Assembly (NCBI GenBank): GCA_007922225.1
Contig: ML679956.1
Span: 69,742,111 to 69,806,110, forward strand
DNA length: 64,000 nt
DNA from: Emydura subglobosa
Lineage: Eukaryota > Chordata > Testudines > Chelidae
Direction: 5' to 3'
Shown: positions 55,016 to 64,000 of the stretch, in pieces
Layout: each line of letters opens with the position of its first letter
How positions within the stretch are numbered: position 1 is the stretch's first letter
Program-made: the position numbers and the translations under genes
Notes under the pieces: model-generated
The model's input: the letters and a program-made list of their open reading frames with translations, nothing else
Told to the model about the DNA's origin: nothing
The model's database searches: none

Positions 55016-57295
55016 AGGGCTGGGAATAGGTCTCCCAACTCGCAGGCCAGAGCCAGATGCATTAGATCAGAATGACTTCCCTCATTTTGGAGTGGAGGAC
55101 TCCCAAACCCTGGGTTCCAGAGAAAGGCTCTGCAGAGACAGAAGCTGTTTACATGAGCAGCTATTCCTTCGGGGCTCCCCTCTCCCTGGCAGAATTGCTC
55201 CAGCAGCTGCGGTGCCACCATTGTCTTGATTCCTCAGCCAGTAGCAGAAGGATCTCAGGGGGAGTTAATCATGCCAAGATATCCATTCAGATAGCTGTGG
55301 GCTCGCCAGAGGAAGATTCTTCCTCCTCATGCCTTTGCCTAAAATTTGGCAGAATAGCTTTCAGACACAGTCCTGGCAGAAAACATCTATGGAGCACCAG
55401 AAAGCAAAGATCCCTCCCATAGAAGGTCCCCTTCACATTCAAGCTCAGAAGGGAACGCTCTGGACCTCTCTCTGGAAGTTACATCCTGAATCAGTTCTCC
55501 TATTGGCAAGATCAGAACGTAAGTTTGCTCCACGAATCAGAGTCCTTTACCTTTATTTTACAATACATCTTTCCTACACTATCATCCTATATTCACAGCA
55601 CAATTTAAATCTTGTATCTTGACATTATCCCTGATCTCATTGGATTGTTTTATTTTTAGCACTTCAATTGCCATTGAACTGAAGTGAACCAACCCAGTAT
55701 CCAAGCTGTTACACAGAGATGATGATTATTGAATAGACTGTGATAACAAGTCAACTCTGCAGCAGCATTCAGTCATACTAGAACAAGCCAGCACCCAGTG
55801 AGAGCAGTGATGTGAATTCTTTAAACTCTTGTACACTGCACAGGATGGTAAATTTCCAGATCAACCAAAAAAGCCCAGATTTTTCTCCTGTGCGCATTGG
55901 TAACATGACATACAACCTGGCATTCAGAGTGCCTAAAAACCTATTCGCATTCGCTACTCTAGAATACCTTTCCTAAACCTATGACCTCTGCTTCTGCTCA
56001 GTTCAATAAATATAGGTCATTTGCTTTTCTAGCTGTAAGAAACTCCAGAGCCATCCCTTACTGGCGCTTAAATAATTTCAGTGCATGAAAAGTAAGAGCA
56101 GCTGTTGCTGCTTCCACATACACAAGCAATGCATGTTGTTCATAGCCAGTGATTCTTAATCCTCTTTGAACGCCTGACTCTAAATATCAGATTGTTGGTC
56201 CATGGAGTAATATCTGTGTATTATTGTCCCTTAATTGTAAGCATTTTACAAGGTGATACAAAGTCAGGAAATGTATTCTCAGGAGCCACAGAGTCACAAA
56301 GGTTACCAAATACAAATCAGATATTTAGGTTGGTGCTGGCATGTGAGATGTTTGCAGTAAAACTGTGAGCCTGGGATCAAATGTTAAAATGGGGAAATTT
56401 CCCTATGCATCCTGTGAAAATGCAGGCAGCCCAAGGATAAAGCATGCCTGCAGTTGTGGTAATACAGCGTGCTCGATGCTCACTAACCATAGCAATTGTT
56501 TCAATCACTGAATAAAGGGGGTTGACTAGTTTCTGAAGATTAAATGGAAGCTGGTAATTAATCTGATTACCAACAATAGAAGAACTTTCCAGCTCTGACT
56601 GTTAGATACGAACTACCCAGGTTAGCCATCTCTTGCGATTTAATCATATTTTGCTATATTTTATGTTCTCTTTAAGGTCCCAGCTTCCAGAGTCATGTGA
56701 TCACATGAGAAACCCAGTTTTTAAATTAAAATTAAAAAACAAAAAAGCAAATTGCTAGCCCTTTGTGACCCCTCCGTGCCTAGGGAAGCCCACCGGAAAA
56801 TGCCAAGGTTAGGGCAAGCTGCAAAAGGAGAGCAGATTCTCCCTAAACTGGTGGCTAACACTGCAGTTAGATTCACCAACAGGTCACAAACAGTGCTCCT
56901 GATTCCTCGCACTGGTTATCAAGAAGCTAAAAACAAGAAGTTACACAGCTCCCTTTATTGCATTTCAGACTGGTCGCCAATTAGCAACTAGGTCCAGTAA
57001 AGAGAGAAGATATTATAACTCTATGCCCTTTACCAAAAGTGTTCTCCTCATCCCCAAAGAGTGAGCCTCATTGTCAGACCAACGTAAGTTTGGATCTTAC
57101 CCAAATTCCACACTGCCAGCCCACCCTTTAGTAACTAAACTAAAGCCTGGATGGGTCTCGGTCTTTTGTTTCGTAGCTTCAGTTGTAGATGAGTTGATCC
57201 AGAGGTAGGAAGCAGGAAAGAAGACAAGATGGAGATGGAGCAGCTGCATTTTAGTTTCTGCCATGAGGCTTGTACTTCCTTTGACCCAAACACAG
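55016..57295. other. No gene recognised
   Basis: Unique-looking DNA. The frames at 54904-55622, up to 116 codons and in several overlapping frames, show no domain and no splice structure I trust. Confidence 0.4.
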
Positions 57296-57299
57296 CCCC

Positions 57300-57715
57300 A
57301 CAGCACATGGCATGGAAAAGGCTCAGAGTCCCCTGTCCATAGGCATGTTCTTACATGTCCTGCTGACTCAGAAGGTGCAGCCCCTCGGTTCTTTCACTGG
57401 ATTCATTGTACATTTGAGTTCCCTTGATGGGCCATTAAGCCAGTTTAGTGCTGCTGCCATCCTGTCTGGGGGTGTCACCCAGAAACACAGCACAAGTTCG
57501 AAATACAAGTATACCAGATATATTTAGAACTTATAATACAAAACTGATGCATACATATAAACTTGCTTATCGATCTTAGCAAATCATGACTTTTCCATCG
57601 GTACCTTGAGGCATATCCTATACGATATTTATTGCAATTCTGTAATATTTGGTATCAGTGATATTATGAATGGTCACTCACATGCCAGACCATGTCACAC
57701 CCTTATAGTGGGGAG
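57300..57715. repeat. Unclassified interspersed repeat, possibly LTR-element derived
   Basis: The block 'ctgtctgggggtgtcacccagaaacac...gttcgaaatacaagtataccagatatatttagaacttataatacaaaactgatgcatacatataaac...ggtaccttgaggcatatcc...catgtcacacccttatag' resembles wording repeated in turtle genomes. On the minus strand it includes an AATAAA (about 57636-57631). I see no ends and no coding region, so the class is open. Confidence 0.35.
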
Positions 57716-58500
57716 AAGCCTGAAATAGTGAACACTAAAGACTGAAAAACCAGAAGACAAATAAAGAACCCAAATTTGTATGTATTAAAAAAGTCATGCT
57801 TTTTAAGTCCCTTTTTTGGCTGGGTGAAAAAGGCAAGGGGGAACCTGGCCCTGATTTTCAAACATTTGGGTTAGTAGTCCTGGCTACCAGGGGTCCAGGC
57901 CTGCTCCCATTAAAGCCATTGGCAAAATTCCCTTTAATTGCAGTAAGAGCAGGAGCAGCACTAGGGTGGCTCAGAAAGTGGATTCCCTGCCCATGAAAAA
58001 TCTACATTAAAAAAAAGTCAAAAATTTAATGCAGCAAATTGACTTCTTTGGCTAAAAATTCTTGGTTTTTCAGCCAGGTTTGGTTTTCTGACCAAACCTG
58101 AAATATTCTGTAGCATTAGGCACTTTCCCCAAAACATTGTTTAATGGTAAACCCACGTTTTCTGTTGAAAAACAGTTTCAATGAAAAGTTTTCAGCCAGC
58201 CCTAATCAACATCCATATTTGCACAGTAGCAATAAAACACTGTTGTGAGTACATCTGAATCACATGAATGGCCACCAACATTTTACCATCCAACTCAATA
58301 CCTATTTTTTAACGCATCTGTGCCCTTGCGTACACTCAGTTTTTTAACCGATTTAGTTAAGTTGGTGCAACCCTCTAGTGTGGATGGAGCTAAATCTCAT
58401 GTTTCAGGGCTTAAACCAATCTTTACTAGAGACCAGGATGAGACCCAACATGTGTAGAGGGGACAGATTATCTCACATCCAGACTTAAAGCGGTCTGAAA
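57716..58500. other. Old repeat remnants, no gene
   Basis: At 57990-58205 (tttttcagccaggtttggttttctgacc...caatgaaaagttttcagccagccctaat) lies a remnant with an end like the AGAGCTGG family (agggctggctgaaaactt). At 58325-58480 (gcgtacactcag...accgatttagttaagttggtgc) lies a worn relative of the 1533-1797 element. Confidence 0.35.
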
Positions 58501-58539
58501 AAGGTATCATTTTCTACAGAAATGAAAGTGACATCACAT

Positions 58540-58800
58540 CTACCTTTCCCTCCCCCCCAATTCTGTATCCCACATCTGTTCTGCCTTCATATCCCCCCCA
58601 ATCAGCCTCACCTCTTCTCCTCCTAGAGCTTTTCTCTCCTTCTCCCAGGCCTGGGGGAAGGGGCAGCTGCAGAAGTTTGTCACCCCCCTCTGCCCTCCCC
58701 AGGCCAGGTGCTGCAGGGACTGGGGGTAGGGGGAGAAGATACAAGCATTCGGCACTCACAGGAGATGGAGACAGAGGCTCTTTTTGTACCCTCCTCTCCT
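58540..58800. other. Pyrimidine-rich GC stretch
   Basis: C/T-rich plus strand (tccctcccccccaattc, ccctctgccctcccc). This gives the Pro-rich minus-strand frames 58514-58873 and 58540-58755. No gene is inferred. Confidence 0.4.
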
Positions 58801-58908
58801 CCTGAGGGGAGGGACCGAGAGCTTTGATTGGCTGCTTATCCCCAGGAGGTGGACAAATGGTGATGGCTGCCAATCAAAGGGGTTTTCTGCCCCTCCCCTC
58901 AGCAGGGC
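58801..58908. repeat. Inverted repeat with a CCAAT motif in each arm
   Basis: CTGAGGGGAGGG (58802-58813) pairs with ccctcccctcag (58891-58902). CTTTGATTGGC (58822-58832) pairs with gccaatcaaag (58869-58879). The loop is about 36 bases. Each arm carries ATTGG/CCAAT. It may be a decayed foldback transposon, or two facing promoter-like boxes. Confidence 0.6.
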
Positions 58909-60232
58909 TGACATACATGCCTCTCAGAGACCCCACTGGAACTGTAGAAGTTTTAATTTCTGGGTCCAGGAGTTAGCAGACTTTAAGTCTACTCCAGGAT
59001 TCCCACCCCTTACTCTGTGGCACCTGGCACGGGCCACTGTCAGAGGCAAGGAGCTGGGTGAGCAGGTCCTTGGGAATTGCCATACAGAATCAGCCCCATG
59101 TTGATGTACAGGTTTATCAGGGTAGCCTGTTCTAGAAAGAGGCTGTGATCAGTGAACATGCTGGTATCATACAGCTGCGTCCCCACCAGGGTGGTTGCAC
59201 TTACTTAACTAAAGCAGAGTTGTACCAATTGAGTTAAACTGGTGCAAAACTGACCAGTCCTAATTATCTGTATATTAAATGATGCCAAGAGTTCAGATAA
59301 AGAGTTCATTGCACCCAGGCTATTTAGGCACTGCCCTTATTGGAGGGTGGTGAGGGAGCTCCCAAAGGGAGCTCGAAGGAGAGATTGTGCCTCAGAGAAG
59401 CACAGCCTTTTAGGATGGTGCAGCCATTTCCCCCTGTTGCATCTGGCTTGCTTTATACTCAGGTTACGGCCTTGGTGTGGCCTCTTCTTCACCCCGCTCA
59501 AGCTGCTTAGTGCTCCTTGCATTAGGGCATAACTCCATGTGCCCTTTTTCTCCTGCTCATCTGTGCAAGCGCCAGGGGCAATCCAGCTTTTTGCTTGCAG
59601 AACTATAGTTGAAAGCCTTTTTATTGTGAGGTCCGTTTCTGAAGGGCTGACACCTTATTTGCATCAGCCTGACCCAGGTAACAAAAAAGCACAGTCTTTT
59701 AAGTGTTTCATAAAGAGACACTGACAAGGGAAGCTGCCCCCTCTCCTCCAGGTTGAACCTACCCTGGAGACAAGGGCAATACGTTTTCTTCTGATCCTGG
59801 GAGTCATCAGTTCATCCCCCCAAAAGCTATCACAGAAATAAAATCCTAGCTTCTTAGCAGGGGAGCCTCTAATGATGGGTCAGGACAGCCACGTGCCTTC
59901 TGTTTGGAAACGGCAAGTCATCCAGGCTCAGTAATATATCATCATCAGAATATTTTCAGAACCTTCTCTCTAATGGATCCTGAATTAGACTTGAACGGTT
60001 AACATCCGCCTAATGCTTCTCTATGCGTTGATATAATACGCAGGAAACCTTGCAATATATCACATCAAGGATTGGTCTCATATCCACATCCTACAGATAG
60101 GTATGAGACATCATAGCTACTTCGAGAAATCTGTTGCAATGTGTCAGGTCAAGTATGCAGCCTGAAGCCTTCGCACAGCAGCATACCTTTAACTGAAATG
60201 GAGGTATCCCTAGGAGCAAAAGCCAAGCATAA
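58909..60232. other. No gene recognised
   Basis: At 59165-59250 a phrase (ttaactaaagcagagttgtacc...ttaaactggtgc) resembles the GGTCTACAC MITE group. The rest is unique-looking. Confidence 0.4.
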
Positions 60233-60300
60233 ATTCTGCTCTCAGTTACTTCAGCAAAAAAGTTCCTCTGGATTTACAGTGATGGAACTGAGAGCAGAAT
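60233..60300. repeat. Palindromic amniote repeat with a 15-bp perfect stem
   Basis: ATTCTGCTCTCAGTT (60233-60247) is the exact reverse complement of AACTGAGAGCAGAAT (60286-60300). The interior 'ctctggatttacagtgatgg' is the usual centre of this family. It is the best preserved of about a dozen worn copies in the window. Confidence 0.75.
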
Positions 60301-60990
60301 CTGACCCCTTGACCTAGAAAAACCAACAACCTTAACTTGAAAAAATGAGGATGATTTTGAAGTTCTAACATCACTGATTAGCCCCAGGTATCACGGAGAG
60401 AAGCTTTATGCAAGTTTCTTCACACAAATCTGGCAGAACAGCTTAGTCCTGAATTTTGACCTACATCTCTTGTTATCCGTTCTAAAGAAAGGGGGAGAAA
60501 GATAACACAGCTTGTACACAAAAGAATAGGCTAATATACTTTGAAACATTGGTTCCTGTCCTCAACTGTTGTGGAGTGTTGCTATGTGTTATTGACAGTT
60601 GCCAAGCACCATCCCAGAGGTGGCTGCACTTTCAGTGGCACGAAAGTGATTTTTCTATGGTTCCAGAATCCATTTCTAAAGTTTATGAATCATCTTAGGA
60701 GTCAAAATAAAAATACAGATGTGGGGTCCTTATCACTATTCTCAGGTGCTTGGAATGGACATTTCTACAGATACTGAATACAAATATGAAGTAAGTGAAA
60801 ATAGATAGTTTATACCATTATTCACCAACTGTTCATAATACTGAGGTCATTGCTGGGTAGAAGGTGTACTTATTGAAAAAATTAAAAAAAAAATACAGAT
60901 TATAAATGTTAAAGCATTCAATTCAAGAAATGCCAAAGTTAAGATCACTTGTGCCACTTTGCCTCTTGTGCAGGCATAGAGATATAGTCC
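60301..60990. other. No gene recognised
   Basis: AT-rich DNA, with frames 60541-60777 (plus) and 60847-61056 (minus) lacking domains. Confidence 0.4.
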
Positions 60991-60998
60991 AATTCCAC

Positions 60999-61122
60999 TA
61001 GCGTGACCAGATAGCAGATGTGAAAAATTGGGATGGGGGTGGGGGGTAATAGGCACCTATCTAAGAAAAAGCCCTGAATATCGGGACTGTCCGTATCAAA
61101 TCAGGACCATCTGATCACCCTA
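60999..61122. mobile_element. hAT-like MITE, 124 bp, complete
   Basis: Ends are TAGCGTGACCAGAT and ATCTGATCACCCTA, 14-bp inverted repeats with two mismatches. They are flanked by identical 8-bp duplications aattccac at 60991-60998 and 61123-61130. The interior contains 'tgtgaaaaattgggatgggggtgggggg' and 'gaatatcgggactgtccg'. A partial relative is at 5085-5246. No coding capacity. Confidence 0.92.
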
Positions 61123-61130
61123 AATTCCAC

Positions 61131-62240
61131 TCACATGATACTTTTAAAATACACCACACAGTATTTTCCTGCCTCCGTACACACCTGTGACAGGCTGCTA
61201 TGTAGTGCTAGATAAATGGAGGCAACAAAAACGTTTTAGACACAAAGTGCACAGAGAGTGGGACCAAGAACCCCTCTGGAAGCCCTAATCAGATGCATTT
61301 TACAAGGTTGTCAAAAAAGTTATATTGTTTCAGAGGGAAAAAGCAATCATGCAGCTAAGAACCATTTTTAAGTCACGATTCAGCGACAGTTACACGCATG
61401 CAACCTAAATTTCCTGACTACTGAGTGCTCAACTGTGCAGCCTTCATATTCGTTTTTGCATAGGTTTTTGCAAGGAAATTCCCAGGGTTTTTTGAGAGAG
61501 AGGAAGCAAAGGCAGCTTATACTGGATTTTATTTGGGGAGTCTCCATTTAATGGGGATATGCTTGTGGTAGCATCACCTTAAAGCTAGTATCTAAACTGT
61601 GTGCTAAACAGTAGCTCTTCCCACTCGGGGAGGGGGGGCGGGGGTCCAGCATGAAGCTGTCAGAGGTGGTGTTCCGTAGTATAATCCAGTTCTCTCAGGC
61701 TGTCAGCCAGCATGGATAATAGGTTCTTATTCCATAGGTGTTCCTTTGACAGACCCCAGTGAAACTTGCAACAGGAATAGTGGCAACAGCGGAGCCGTTA
61801 GCATGTACTTCATGCAGGCCTCGCTGAACTAGCATCCTGAGGGAATGGTTCTGTCTGTAGTTACTGCTGACTTGCTGCTGTGATTTTTCCCCTTCCCTAG
61901 GCAAGATCCTTACCCAGTGTAAACTGGCATAGCTGCATTGACTTCAGAGCAATACTGATCTACACTCGCTGAAGATGTGGCCTATTTGCTTCCAAAGCTG
62001 ATTGTTCCAAGCCTTTTGCTTCCAACAGTGCCCTGATGAGCTATGACTTTCCCCAAACTATAACTCCACTGTGCAAATTGTAAATAATTAGGACCAAATC
62101 CTGGTCTCACTGGAGTCAGTGGGAGTTTTGCCCGTGGATCAGAATTGACCTTCATCACCTTTCGGCTGGATTGCAGCCATGGACTATATTGGTGCGTGAA
62201 GCCTTTAGGGCTTCAGAAGCTCCCTCTGATATAGAATGCT
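61131..62240. other. No gene; two palindromic-family remnants
   Basis: Worn copies lie at 61905-61985 (cagtgtaaactggcatagctgcattgacttcagagc) and 62090-62150 (accaaatcctggtctcactggagtcagtgggagttttgcc). There is a G-run near 61629-61646. Confidence 0.45.
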
Positions 62241-62244
62241 GCAC

Positions 62245-62615
62245 CATATCTCAGTAACAAAGGCTACTGTGAGCCCTATGCTGGTTTCCAATAGAATTTT
62301 AAATCAGGTTCAAAGTCTTGGTCCTTAACTTCCAGCTGCTCACTGGGCTGGGCCCTTTAAAAATTGCCTAGCGCTCCAGGATGAAAAGTCTGACTGACAC
62401 CTTTGCTGCTCTGGCATAACGGAACTTTCTATAATAAGGGTCACGCTTGTCTGTGCAAGAGACAGATTTGTCTCAGGGGCCGGGCCAAGACTGGGAACGA
62501 ACTGCTCCAGGGACTAAGGACCATCCCAAACTTCACAACCTTCCACTCCAAGCATAAGGCATGTTACTTTGACCTAGCTTTCTGCATAGCAACACATGTA
62601 TATACACACACACTA
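62245..62615 (+). pseudogene. L2/Rex-type LINE reverse transcriptase C-terminus remnant
   Basis: 'ctggtttccaatagaattttaaatcaggttcaaagtcttgg' translates to a W-FPIEF-x-IRFKVLVL passage, matching the L2-type motif 'HWLPVxxRIxFKIL-L'. Downstream, the frame 62403-62690 contains NELLQGLRTIPNFTTFHSKH, matching the closing motif of that RT (LWNxLPxxLR...TFKxxLK). The usual tryptophan before N is replaced by glycine. The end is followed by CA-rich 'tatatacacacacactac'. Endonuclease and RT core are absent. This is a family different from CR1. Confidence 0.65.
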
Positions 62616-63472
62616 CATATACAAATTTCCAAACCAAGACACTCCGCTACACACACTTCTTCTCTGGGGAGTGGACGGGAACAAACATGACAGATGTTAG
62701 TCACATTGCTTAATGTATTACTGGAAAGCACTCACATCCTACGGTGATACGCATGGATAAGAACCTGTTTAGAATACTAAGTGGAAGTCTGCTCTTTTTT
62801 CTCATCTCTCCCAATATTAAAATAGCTCTCTCTCAGTGGGAAGCTGCATTCCCCCACGCTCTCCATAGCTCAAACCCTCTGCAGCGCACACCCAAAAGTT
62901 GCGTAAGACATTGCAATGCCTGTGTTGCCACGGTGGTTGTCCTTTGCTTGTGCGGTAAGAGCCACTGTGGCGATAACAGCTAATGAGTTTATGCCATATC
63001 TTCTGTACGATAGCAGCAGCTGCAACAAATCCCAGTGACATTCCAGAGCCACGCAGTGAGTCGGCAAAAATGCTAATCCCAGAGCATTAGTGATCTGAGG
63101 AGGAAACAATGGGAGAGAAACAGGCCGCTGCATGATTGAAAGCATAGGAGATCTCTTATCACCGCCCCACAAAATCAGACTGATCCACAGGACACCTGAA
63201 TCCACCCTTTTGGTCTTCATGGAGGAAGCCCAGAAGGCTACCTGACAGCACTCTACTATCTACAGTGTTATGTTCTTATTTTATAAATAAATTTTTAAGT
63301 CAGATTTCAGAGAGGATTTTCCAATTAAAAAAGACTGTTCCAGAGGCACCGATTGGCTTGATCAAAGTACAGAATCCCCAAACATGCAAGGCACAAGCTT
63401 TACGCGGAATGATTTGCAATATAAGAAAATATATTCCAGAGAAAGCATAGGAGACAGAATTAGTTGCTCGGT
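62616..63472. other. No gene recognised
   Basis: Unique-looking DNA. Frames at 62744-63220 on both strands overlap and lack domains. Confidence 0.4.
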
Positions 63473-63606
63473 TTTATTGGAGCCAGGTGCACAGGGTAAT
63501 CTCGCCACAGGTGTCACAGCCAAAGTGCCTCAGTACATCACAGAATGACAATCTGCTTCTCTGCCAGGGCCTTGACATAGAGTGTGCCTCCAAAATGAGC
63601 ACAGGA
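63473..63606 (-). other. Candidate terminal exon with short 3' UTR and poly(A) signal
   Basis: Read on the minus strand, a pyrimidine-biased tract ends in '...ctggcttctgtaag', a possible splice acceptor. It is followed by 22 codons (63606-63541) that translate to SCAHFGGTLYVKALAEKQ plus four more residues, then TGA (63540-63538). About 60 bases later comes AATAAA (63478-63473). The order acceptor-coding-stop-signal at close spacing is gene-like. I do not recognise the peptide. It may equally be a noncoding RNA end, a processed-pseudogene tail or coincidence. Confidence 0.25.
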
Positions 63607-64000
63607 CTTACAGAAGCCAGCAGAAACCCAACCACATTCATTTAAAGGAGTAACGTTTTGGACTTATGGCAGGGTTGATCCTTGCTTAGCTCCATTTAGC
63701 TACATCATGAACTAGCTCATCTACTCTTCATCAATGGGAGTTGCAGTAGCTTCATCCAGACTGGCATTTAATCCTCTGTATCTCTCATGGTGGAAGGCTA
63801 GACAGTAGGATACTTCCAAATTCTGCTAGCTGAATTTTAAGACTTGGCAAGATCCAAAATGAAGTCCATGAGGGCAAAATGAGATATTGCTTTGTTGTAG
63901 GTCTTATGATCCCACCCCACCCTCCCAGCCACTTCCATCATTAACTACAATTTCAAAGTCATTTAAAATAATAGCATGGCTATTCACTGCCATTTCTCGA
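63607..64000. other. No gene recognised
   Basis: If the candidate exon is real this would be the end of its intron. I see no upstream exon inside the window. Confidence 0.35.

Noticed and set aside
55016..55622. Overlapping 97-116-codon frames near 55 kb as exons
   Set aside because: Frames on both strands overlap, with no domain and no convincing splice sites.

Overview
The window looks like a piece of a sauropsid, most probably turtle, nuclear genome that is intergenic or deep-intronic. The call rests on the repeats: many CR1 LINE pieces with the amniote CR1 3' tail (tcatagaat..., ggaagggacc, atctagtc), tRNA-headed SINEs with a turtle Cry-type layout, short hAT-like elements with 8-bp target duplications, and the palindromic 'ttgacttcaatgg' repeats usual in turtles and crocodilians. 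Base composition is AT-leaning, with a few GC-rich islands that mostly turn out to be transposons. I find no protein-coding gene I can name and no bacterial, CRISPR or rRNA feature. The longest open frames are retrotransposon reverse transcriptase remnants or GC-rich chance frames. The one gene-like signal is a weak candidate terminal exon near 63.5-63.6 kb (minus strand).

Layout. 0-6 kb: mostly unique DNA with a DNA-transposon fragment (1.5-1.8 kb), a split SINE (3.4-3.75 kb) and a hAT end (5.2 kb). 6.0-6.35 kb: an LTR-like unit on the minus strand with a TATA box, a poly(A) signal and a heat-shock-element-like pentamer array. 8.5-10.3 kb: a minus-strand CR1 interrupted by a 514-bp hAT-like element with perfect 8-bp target duplications. 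10.9-11.3 kb: a Tigger/pogo-like inverted-repeat element. 12.2-13.6 kb: SINE pieces and a foldback element with tRNA-like arms. 20.8-24.4 kb: a MITE, a decayed minus-strand LINE reverse transcriptase and a GC-rich stretch. 25.6-28.4 kb: one CR1 inserted seamlessly into an older CR1. 31.5-32.5 kb: a 685-bp hAT-like element and a Cry SINE. 36.8-37.3 and 42.8-43.3 kb: two more foldback tRNA-like elements. 43.4-44.5 kb: the best preserved CR1. 45.3-48.2 kb: two small hAT MITEs, a Cry SINE and another CR1. 52.1-54.7 kb: a CR1 piece, an unexplained GC-rich island, a second copy of the 20.8-kb MITE and a SINE. 57-62.6 kb: decayed repeats, two inverted repeats, a hAT MITE and an L2-type LINE C-terminus.

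Nothing here forms an operon or pathway; the elements are independent insertions of different ages. The items most worth following up are the heat-shock-like LTR promoter at 6.2-6.3 kb, the family of back-to-back tRNA-like (pol III promoter) palindromes at 12.7, 37.1 and 43.1 kb, the candidate terminal exon at 63.5 kb, and the GC-rich double-ORF island at 52.6-53.1 kb. Element boundaries with target duplications are seen directly. Family names are from recognition, without database searches.
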